This document shows positions 15,765 to 23,006 of a stretch of DNA of 32,939 nt, in pieces. Positions within the stretch are counted from its first letter, which is position 1. Every line of letters begins with the position of its first letter. A model generated the notes under the pieces. That model made no database searches and was not told where the DNA came from. It saw nothing but the letters and a program-made list of their open reading frames with translations. The position numbers were made by a program, and so were the translations under genes. The stretch comes from Chromatiales bacterium (lineage in GTDB: Bacteria; Pseudomonadota; Gammaproteobacteria; Steroidobacterales; GCA-2729495), in assembly GCA_018699155.1 (NCBI GenBank), contig JABIQA010000047.1, positions 1-32,939 of the forward strand, written 5' to 3'.

Positions 15765-16223
15765 TTGTCGGTCCATGAAGAGCATATGCAGGCCGCCCTG
15801 GAGATCGCCCGACGCGGCCTGGCAGCTGGCGAGCCGCCGATTGGTGCAGTGGTGGTGCTCGATGGTGTGCGGGTGGCCAGGGCGCACAACTCTGTGATCT
15901 CGCTACTCGATGCCACCGCCCATGCCGAGATTATAGCGATTCGTGAAAGTTGCCAGCAGTTGCGTGCGTTGCAATTGGAGGGTTGCGATCTTTATTCCAC
16001 TGTTGAGCCTTGCCCCATGTGCTTGGCCGCATGTCATTACGCGGGTATTCGTCATGTGTACTTTGGCGCGACACTTGCCGATATGCAGGCGGTTACCGGC
16101 AGTGAGCTAATGGATTGTTCGATGGCCGGTGTGGTGGTTGAGAAAACCGGGGGTGTGCTTGCAGAAGAATGTCTGCAGTTGCTGCATGACTGGATTGGTT
16201 TTTCCGGTAACGGACCCGGTTAG
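15765..16223 (+). CDS. Nucleoside/base deaminase (cytidine deaminase fold)
   Basis: A 152-aa zinc deaminase. The metal and catalytic residues are intact: His53-Ala-Glu55 in 'TAHAEIIAIR' and Cys83/Cys86 in EPCPMC. 'GEPPIGAVVV' forms the N-terminal core strand. It belongs to the broad TadA/guanine deaminase group. The sequence does not decide between tRNA A34 deamination, guanine deamination, or a specialised base or small-molecule substrate. Translation probably begins at TTG 15765, with GGAGAAGA just upstream; ATG 15786 is an alternative. It is first in the operon with the methyltransferase 8 bp downstream and the NRPSs after it, so it may be a pathway enzyme rather than the housekeeping TadA. 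Confidence 0.82.
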   Translation: MSVHEEHMQAALEIARRGLAAGEPPIGAVVVLDGVRVARAHNSVISLLDATAHAEIIAIRESCQQLRALQLEGCDLYSTVEPCPMCLAACHYAGIRHVYFGATLADMQAVTGSELMDCSMAGVVVEKTGGVLAEECLQLLHDWIGFSGNGPG

Positions 16224-16230
16224 CAAACAC

Positions 16231-16977
16231 ATGATGCAATACGATTCGATAGCGCAGGCTTACAGTGACGGAAAGTTGTCGCCGCTGCGTCGTTACGTCG
16301 AGGCTTACAGTCTGTTTCAACTGCTTGGTGACGTTTCTGGTTTGCGCGTGCTTGATCTGGCCTGCGGCGATGGCATTTATTCCCGTCGCCTCATGGAGGC
16401 TGGCGCCGCCGAAGTGGTGGGGGTTGATATATCGCAGGGCATGATCGATATCGCGATAGCGCAGGAGCAGCGCGAACAACTGGGCATTGAGTATGTGCGC
16501 AGTGATGCCAAAGACCTCGCTGCATTACCGGGGTTTACCGAACGCTTTGATCTGATTATCGGCGCCTATTTATTGCACTATGCGCCCGATGAAACTGTGC
16601 TTACAGAGATCTGTACCGCCGTTCGCCAATGCCTAGCGCCGGGCGGTCGCTTTGTTGGTATTAATGAAAACCCCGATCAGTCACTCGCCGATTTTTCAGG
16701 CTATGCGCAGTACGGTTTCAATAAAGTGGCCTGTGCGCCATTGCTTGATGCTACACCTGTGAATTATTCAATGGTTTCGGGGCGAGAGCTTATAAACTTT
16801 ACGGTGTATTACTTCGGTCGTTCGGCTTATGCGCGTGCATTTGCGGCTGCGGGTTTTGTTACGGCCAATTGGCTGCCTTTACAGTTCGATCCGCTGGGCG
16901 TTGAGGAATGTGGGGCGGAATATTGGGATGAGTACCTCAACAACCCACCTGTTATTTGTCTGGAGCTGTTGCCGTGA
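16231..16977 (+). CDS. Class I SAM-dependent methyltransferase
   Basis: A 248-aa stand-alone methyltransferase of the Methyltransf_11/25 kind. Motif I is 'LRVLDLACGDGIYSRRL', followed by 'VVGVDISQGMI' (acidic residue binding the SAM ribose), 'YVRSDAKDL', and the post-II motif 'FDLIIGAYLLHYA' with 'LAPGGRFVGI'. The ATG at 16231 is preferred because homology starts there (YDSIAQAYSDG is a typical beginning); a longer frame from 16129 would overlap the deaminase. The NRPS start codon overlaps its stop (GTGA), so it should be co-translated with the synthetases. O- or N-methylation of the peptide or of a precursor is a fair inference. Confidence 0.85.
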   Translation: MMQYDSIAQAYSDGKLSPLRRYVEAYSLFQLLGDVSGLRVLDLACGDGIYSRRLMEAGAAEVVGVDISQGMIDIAIAQEQREQLGIEYVRSDAKDLAALPGFTERFDLIIGAYLLHYAPDETVLTEICTAVRQCLAPGGRFVGINENPDQSLADFSGYAQYGFNKVACAPLLDATPVNYSMVSGRELINFTVYYFGRSAYARAFAAAGFVTANWLPLQFDPLGVEECGAEYWDEYLNNPPVICLELLP

Positions 16978-19900
16978 CTTTGTCAGCTCATGTTGCGGCA
17001 ATCAGCATGGCAAAAGGTTTGCTGTTAGTCGACCGGTTCCGGCAGCTTGCTGCTATACAGCCTGATCGTCCTGCATTGCGGTTTGCGTCTGAAGGTGATG
17101 TGCTTGAGTTGAGCTACGCCGAGTTGGATGCACGTTCTGATGGTCTGGCCCACAAGATTCTGGCGGTGTTGCCGGCAGCGGATGATCCAGCACCTCTGGT
17201 CGCCATACGTTTGCCAGCAGGGTTTGACCGGGTCGCGGCAATGCTTGCTGTGTGGAAAGCAGGTGCCTCCTATCTGCCTCTCGATAGTTCTCCGGAACGT
17301 GAAGAGCAGATTCTTAGCGCTGCCGCACCCGCATTGCTTATTGATACTGTATTTATAGAGAGTGCTGATGCAGCTGTTGTGCCGCTGCCTGCGCTTGACC
17401 CTATGCATTCCGCTTATGTGATGTTTACCTCGGGTTCTACCGGCACGCCGAAAGGTGTGGTGGTAACTCATGCAAATATTGCTGATCTGCTGGCGCCTTT
17501 AGTGGATGAGCTTGCGGCTGATTCGAATGACGTCTGGTCACAAACCCATTCCATTGCCTTTGGTTATTCGCTCTGGGAAATCTGGGGTGCTTTGGCCACT
17601 GGTGCTTGTCTCGCCATTGTTGATGAGGTCCTGCGTAAAGACCCTCGCCATGTTGTGGCTGCGCTTAATCAATCTCAGGTCTCGGTGTTGAGTTTAACGC
17701 CGTCCGGTTTTGCCCAATGGCTTGCGCTGGGTGAGGTGCAACTGCCCGCCAGCTTGCGGCTGCTTGTATTAAGCGGCGAGGCTGTAGTGCCGGCACATAT
17801 AGCTGAGTGGTTTGCCCGATTCGGCAATCGTGTTCGGCTTTTAAACACCTATGCCATAACCGAAACAGCGGGGCGGGTGTGTGTTACTGAATACCTCCTA
17901 GGTGAATCTGTGACAACTGCAATTGTGGGTAAACCGGTGGCCGGTTTTGAGCTGTACCTGCGTGATGCTGAAGGCGCCCCGGTAGAGGCCGGTGAACCCG
18001 GAGAGCTGTATATCGCCGGGGCGGGTGTTGCTGCCGGCTATTTTTGCGATGCAAAACTCACCACCGAAAAGTTTGTTCAGTTGAACGGTGTGCGTTGTTA
18101 TCGCAGCGGCGACCTGATGCGGCAGCTTGCCGATGGTCGTTATGAATTTGTTGGTCGTAGCGATCAACAAATTAAGTTGCGTGGCTATCGAGTTGAGCCT
18201 GCAGAAATTGAAGCTGTTATTCGAAGTCACCCTGATGTGCATGATGTGGCTGTCGGCATGGTTGACCGCGATGTTGGTGAGCCTCAGCTTGTGGCTTGGT
18301 ATCAGAGCAATGAGCTGGCGGATAACCACCCTGAGTTCTGGCCATCGTTGGGTGAGTATCAGATCTACGACGAGTTGCTGTATGACTTTATGAACGCCGA
18401 TCAGGTGCGGGTAGATGCTTACCATCGAGCATTTCTTGCACAGGTTCAGGACAAGGTTGTGCTTGATATAGGCACCGGGCAGGATGCCTTGCTTGCACGC
18501 CTAGCATTGGCCGCAGGTGCGCGGAAGGTCTATGCTGTTGAAGTTATTCCTGAGGCCGCAGCAAGGGCCACCCAATTGGTTCGGGACCTCGGGCAAGCCG
18601 ACCGTATTGAAGTCATCTGCGGTGATATGCAGTCGATCACTATTCCCGAAGCAGTGGATATTTGCACTCAGGGCATTATTGGCAATATTGGCAGTTCCGA
18701 TGGCATCGTGCCTATCTGGAATTCAGCAGCGCATTTGTTTGCCGATAACTACTCTGCGGTGCCATCGCGCTGTGTTACGCAGTTGGCCGCTGTCGAGTTG
18801 CCGCCTGAACTGAAGCAGCCGCAGTTGTCTTCACTGGCTGCCGGTTACACCGAAACAATTTTTAGCAATCAAGGTCGTCGTTTTGATATTCGGTTATGTG
18901 TCCGTAACTTTCCTGAGTCGGCGAAGCTGTCATCGGCATCCATATTTGAAGACCTGGATTTTCAGCAGCCCATGCAGGCGGACGACTCCGGTAGGCTAGA
19001 TTTGAACTTTAAGCGCGATGGACGTTTTGATGGTGTGCTGTTGTGGACTGAAGTCGAAACCATGCCTGGTGATATAGTCGATTTTCTCGATCATCAACAG
19101 GCCTGGTTGCCGGTGTACCTGCCGCTGCTTGATACCCCGTTGGCAGTAAATGCCGGCGATGTCGCTACAATTGATTGGTCTCGCGAAACCGGAACTGATG
19201 GCGTATTTCCCGATTACCGTTTTCGGCTCACGCTGAACGGTGAACATTACCCTGAGTACATTACGCGGCATCATGAGGACGCGCTTGAACGCAATTTATT
19301 TTACAGCGCATTGCATAGGAGCATGCGTCAGCAGGTGGGCTCTGATAGTAAAGATCTAAAAAGTTGGCTGGCTGCAAAGTTGCCTGATTACATGCAGCCC
19401 GGCATTTGGAAGCAGCTGCCGGCCTTGCCACTCAACAGCAATGGAAAACTCGACCGTGCCACTTTGCCGGCACCGCGCTTGCAGGGTGATGCGCATCGTG
19501 CACCTGCGCCCGGCTTGCAGCAGGACCTCGCGGATATCTGGGCGCGGCTGCTGAACAGCGAGAGAATTGGTCTGGGCGAAGACTTTTTCGATGCCGGCGG
19601 CGACTCGATACTCGCAGTGCGCCTCACCACCGAGATTCAGCGGCTCATTGATGACACGGTATTTCTGACCGCCGTGTTCAATGCGCCTGAGATCGAAGCG
19701 TTGGCGGCTTATCTCCAGCTGCATCATCCGGAGGCCGTGGCGAAGCGCTATGAATTACCTGCAGCACAGGTTAGTGCACCCGATAATTTACGCGCCGATA
19801 AATCAACACTGGTGCCCCAGCATGAAGGCGTGGCGGGACAGGTGCCGCCTTTGTCATTTGCACAGCAGAGCCTGTGGTTTTTAGATCAGCTGTATCCTGG

Positions 19901-22900
19901 AAGTACTGCCGCGAATGAGCAATTTGCGATTCGGCTAACGGGTGATTTAGACCGCGAGCGTTTGCAGAGTGCCTGGCGGCAGCTGGTTTCCCGGCATCAC
20001 GTGCTGCATACTCGTTTTGCGATGCTCAATGAAGAGTTGGTGCAGATTGTTGATGACACGTTGATTGTGCCCATTGATTTTATCTCCGGTGTGCTGGTTG
20101 AGCTTGCCACCACTGAAATTTCCAGCGTATTTGATCTGCAGGCCGGCCCATTGTTACGGGCAAAATTTTTGCGGGAAGGCGGCGTGCAGGTTTTATTGGT
20201 TACCGTGCATCACATCCTGGCGGATGGGCTTTCAGTTGAGCTCATTCGCGATGAGCTCGCGAGCTTATATGCGGGCGAGTCTTTGGCAGAGCCTGAACTG
20301 CAGTTTGCCGATTTCGCACAATGGCAACGCAGTGCCTTGCAAGATACGAGTTCCCATCCGTCATTAGCATACTGGCAGCAACGTCTCGCCGATGCGGAAT
20401 ACCTGTTGAATTTACCGCAAACATATTCTGCAGTTGTCGATTCAGGCTCTGAGCAGACGATGCGCAGCGAGTTCAGTATTCCTGCGGTGCAGTTCGATGC
20501 GTTGCGCAGGCAGGCGAAGGCGCAGGGAGTGAGTGTATTTGTATTGCTAATGGCAACATTGCGAACAGTGCTTGCTACATACACAGGCCAACGCGATTTT
20601 TTGATTGGCTCACCAGTAACGCAGCGCCAGTCCAATCAACTGCAGAACATTATTGGTTGCATGGTGAACAACGTTGCTTTCCGTAATCCGCTGGACCTCG
20701 AGCAACAAAGTTTTGCCGGAATGTTGCAGAGCGAAAAGCAATCGGTGCTGGCCGCCCTTGATCACGCGGTGCTGCCGTTTGAAACCGTGGTAGAGAGTAT
20801 TGATCCACCGCGTGAGTTCGGTCGTCACCCTTTGTTTCAGGCGCTGCTCATGTATGAAGACCGCAGCTCGGCAGCTGTTTTTGCCGATGGTGTTGAGTTT
20901 TCTGTCCAAGTGCCACATCCACCCCGCCCTTCATATTGGGATATGGAGCTGACCCTGGTTGATGCCGGAGTAGGCGTTGACCTGCGTGCTATTTTTAGCC
21001 TCAACCCTGGCCGCTATTCCGCTGCCTTAGTGCAAAGCCTAGCGAGCAGTTTCTCACGCGTTCTTGCTGCTTTGGGGAACGGTTTTGATGTGCCATTGCA
21101 ACAGCTGCCTGTTGCTGCGGCAGATGAACAGCAGGTACTGCAAAGTGGTCCGGCCTCAGATTATCCGGCAGCGTGTTTGCATAGTTTGTTTGAACAGCAA
21201 GTTGTCCGCACGCCCGATGCTATAGCGTTGCTGGCCGATGGCGTGAGTTTGAGTTACGCAACATTGAACGAGCGTGCTAATCGGCTTGCCCATGGTCTCA
21301 CAACAGTTGGCTTGCAGAGCGGGGATGCTCTGGGTCTGTACATGTCCCGCTCTGTTGCCCGTTGTGTCGCAGTTATTGCGGCATTCAAGGCCGGACTCAC
21401 CTTGGTGCCGCTGGATCGCAGCTGGCCACGGGAACGTTTGTTATTTATGGCAGAGCAGGCTGGCATTAAAGCATTGCTCGCCGAAGACCCACAGCATACC
21501 GCCGAGCTTACCAGTGAGTTGCCAGTATTTACAGAAGCGCAGTTCGGCCAAGTGCCGGTGCTTGGTAATCCAGGTATTTCGATCAATCCTGAAGCTGCTG
21601 CTTGGGTGTTGTTTACCTCCGGTTCCACAGGCCAGCCAAAGGGTGTGTTGTATTCCCATGCCGCTGCCGCTTATCGGGTGCGTTGGTTTTGGGGTGCTTA
21701 TGGATTTAATGCCGACGAGCGCTTTGCTCATCGGAGCAGTTGTAATTTTATTGATGCCTATTGGGAGATATTTGGCCCGTTAGCCCATGGCGCTACAGTG
21801 ATTGTGCCTCAGGTCGAGGCCGATGCACATCCGGCGATATTGCTGCGCGACCTGCAACGCCACGGCGTAACTCATCTGGTTGCTGTGCCATCGCTGTTGC
21901 ACACTATGTTCGATATCGCAGCATCGGCAGGTACTACAGAACAATTGAAACTTCGCAGCGTGATTTGCAGTGGCGAAGTTCTACAGCCGGAGTTGTTAGC
22001 GCAGTTACGTCGCGCATTGCCGGCTATTCGTGTGTTCAATACCTATGGCACAACAGAAACCTGGGATGCAGCGGTGCGTATTTACGAACCGGGAGTTGGT
22101 GGCAAAAGTATCTCAATAGGCATACCTCTGCCCGGTGTCGCGGCCTGGGTATTAGATGAGCAGCTCAAGCCTTTGCCCGTGGGTGTTTGGGGGCAACTTT
22201 ATGTCGGCGGAGTGGGTTTGTCGCTGGGCTATGTGGGCAGCGCTGCAAACGATGATTGGTTGCAGCAATCGACGCATAGTGTGCTTGCGGAGACCGACCT
22301 TTATGCAACCGGTGACCGCGTGCGTTGGACAGCTGAAGGTGAGCTTGAAATCGGCGGTCGCTGCGACCGGCAAATCAATCTGCGTGGTTTCCGCATTGAG
22401 CCGGCGGAGGTGGAACAGCATTTGTTGCACCACCCGGCGGTTGCTCAAGCCGCAGTGATGCATCGCATTGATCCTGGCGCGGAACGGCGTTATCTGGTGG
22501 CGTATCTTACCGCTGCGAATGCCGCCGATCAGCCTGAACCTTCGGTGCTAAAAGAGTTTTTGCGTGGCTGGTTGCCCGCCCTCGCGGTGCCGGTTATCTA
22601 TGTGTGGATGCCCGCATTGCCAATGACCCCCAGCGGCAAAACCGATTATTTGAATTTACCCGAGGTGGATTCGCGCTTCGCGTATGCGGTCGCCACTGAA
22701 TATTCGGCACCGGCCACTGCTACTGAAAAGGAGCTTGCTGATATCTGGCAAAGCGTTCTTGGTGTGGAACGTGTAGGGCGCGATGACGATTTCTTCGCGC
22801 TGCATGGTCACTCGTTAATGGCAGCAAAACTGATGTCGCGGGTGTGCGATGCATTTGCCACTGACCTACCATTGCAGTGTTTGTTTGAGCATCCTACGTT

Positions 22901-23006
22901 GCGTGGCTTTGCGGCGAGTGTGGACACCATTCGCTGGGTAATGAATAGCGATAACGTTATCGCTGAAAAAGCTGATACCACTAATCGCGAGGTACTTCGG
23001 TTTTGA
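16974..23006 (+). CDS. NRPS 1: A(PRMT-like MT)-PCP-C-A-PCP
   Basis: A 2010-aa initiating synthetase. Module 1 has no condensation domain. Its A domain spans about residues 12-825, with A3 near 148 (FTSGSTGTPKG), A8 near 403 and A10 near 821 (NSNGKLDR). It is interrupted between A8 and A9 by a roughly 330-residue PRMT-like methyltransferase (about 455-785; SAM motif VVLDIGTG at 495-502). PCP1 has Ser878 (GGDS). Module 2 is C (about 957-1377, active site HHILADG at 1079-1085), A (about 1398-1895, A3 near 1544) and PCP2 with Ser1947 in HGHS. By-eye pocket codes are GYWSVSTGR(K) for A1, which lacks Asp235, and IDWVISTDA(K) for A2, similar to beta-alanine activators. The start is GTG 16974, overlapping the upstream TGA, with GGAG upstream; ATG 17007 is possible. 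The C-terminal tail after PCP2 probably docks to NRPS 2. Confidence 0.93.
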   Translation: MTLSAHVAAISMAKGLLLVDRFRQLAAIQPDRPALRFASEGDVLELSYAELDARSDGLAHKILAVLPAADDPAPLVAIRLPAGFDRVAAMLAVWKAGASYLPLDSSPEREEQILSAAAPALLIDTVFIESADAAVVPLPALDPMHSAYVMFTSGSTGTPKGVVVTHANIADLLAPLVDELAADSNDVWSQTHSIAFGYSLWEIWGALATGACLAIVDEVLRKDPRHVVAALNQSQVSVLSLTPSGFAQWLALGEVQLPASLRLLVLSGEAVVPAHIAEWFARFGNRVRLLNTYAITETAGRVCVTEYLLGESVTTAIVGKPVAGFELYLRDAEGAPVEAGEPGELYIAGAGVAAGYFCDAKLTTEKFVQLNGVRCYRSGDLMRQLADGRYEFVGRSDQQIKLRGYRVEPAEIEAVIRSHPDVHDVAVGMVDRDVGEPQLVAWYQSNELADNHPEFWPSLGEYQIYDELLYDFMNADQVRVDAYHRAFLAQVQDKVVLDIGTGQDALLARLALAAGARKVYAVEVIPEAAARATQLVRDLGQADRIEVICGDMQSITIPEAVDICTQGIIGNIGSSDGIVPIWNSAAHLFADNYSAVPSRCVTQLAAVELPPELKQPQLSSLAAGYTETIFSNQGRRFDIRLCVRNFPESAKLSSASIFEDLDFQQPMQADDSGRLDLNFKRDGRFDGVLLWTEVETMPGDIVDFLDHQQAWLPVYLPLLDTPLAVNAGDVATIDWSRETGTDGVFPDYRFRLTLNGEHYPEYITRHHEDALERNLFYSALHRSMRQQVGSDSKDLKSWLAAKLPDYMQPGIWKQLPALPLNSNGKLDRATLPAPRLQGDAHRAPAPGLQQDLADIWARLLNSERIGLGEDFFDAGGDSILAVRLTTEIQRLIDDTVFLTAVFNAPEIEALAAYLQLHHPEAVAKRYELPAAQVSAPDNLRADKSTLVPQHEGVAGQVPPLSFAQQSLWFLDQLYPGSTAANEQFAIRLTGDLDRERLQSAWRQLVSRHHVLHTRFAMLNEELVQIVDDTLIVPIDFISGVLVELATTEISSVFDLQAGPLLRAKFLREGGVQVLLVTVHHILADGLSVELIRDELASLYAGESLAEPELQFADFAQWQRSALQDTSSHPSLAYWQQRLADAEYLLNLPQTYSAVVDSGSEQTMRSEFSIPAVQFDALRRQAKAQGVSVFVLLMATLRTVLATYTGQRDFLIGSPVTQRQSNQLQNIIGCMVNNVAFRNPLDLEQQSFAGMLQSEKQSVLAALDHAVLPFETVVESIDPPREFGRHPLFQALLMYEDRSSAAVFADGVEFSVQVPHPPRPSYWDMELTLVDAGVGVDLRAIFSLNPGRYSAALVQSLASSFSRVLAALGNGFDVPLQQLPVAAADEQQVLQSGPASDYPAACLHSLFEQQVVRTPDAIALLADGVSLSYATLNERANRLAHGLTTVGLQSGDALGLYMSRSVARCVAVIAAFKAGLTLVPLDRSWPRERLLFMAEQAGIKALLAEDPQHTAELTSELPVFTEAQFGQVPVLGNPGISINPEAAAWVLFTSGSTGQPKGVLYSHAAAAYRVRWFWGAYGFNADERFAHRSSCNFIDAYWEIFGPLAHGATVIVPQVEADAHPAILLRDLQRHGVTHLVAVPSLLHTMFDIAASAGTTEQLKLRSVICSGEVLQPELLAQLRRALPAIRVFNTYGTTETWDAAVRIYEPGVGGKSISIGIPLPGVAAWVLDEQLKPLPVGVWGQLYVGGVGLSLGYVGSAANDDWLQQSTHSVLAETDLYATGDRVRWTAEGELEIGGRCDRQINLRGFRIEPAEVEQHLLHHPAVAQAAVMHRIDPGAERRYLVAYLTAANAADQPEPSVLKEFLRGWLPALAVPVIYVWMPALPMTPSGKTDYLNLPEVDSRFAYAVATEYSAPATATEKELADIWQSVLGVERVGRDDDFFALHGHSLMAAKLMSRVCDAFATDLPLQCLFEHPTLRGFAASVDTIRWVMNSDNVIAEKADTTNREVLRF

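Noticed and set aside
16129-16230. Longer methyltransferase reading frame overlapping the deaminase gene
   Set aside because: The extra residues are the shadow of the deaminase coding sequence. Family similarity begins at the ATG at 16231.
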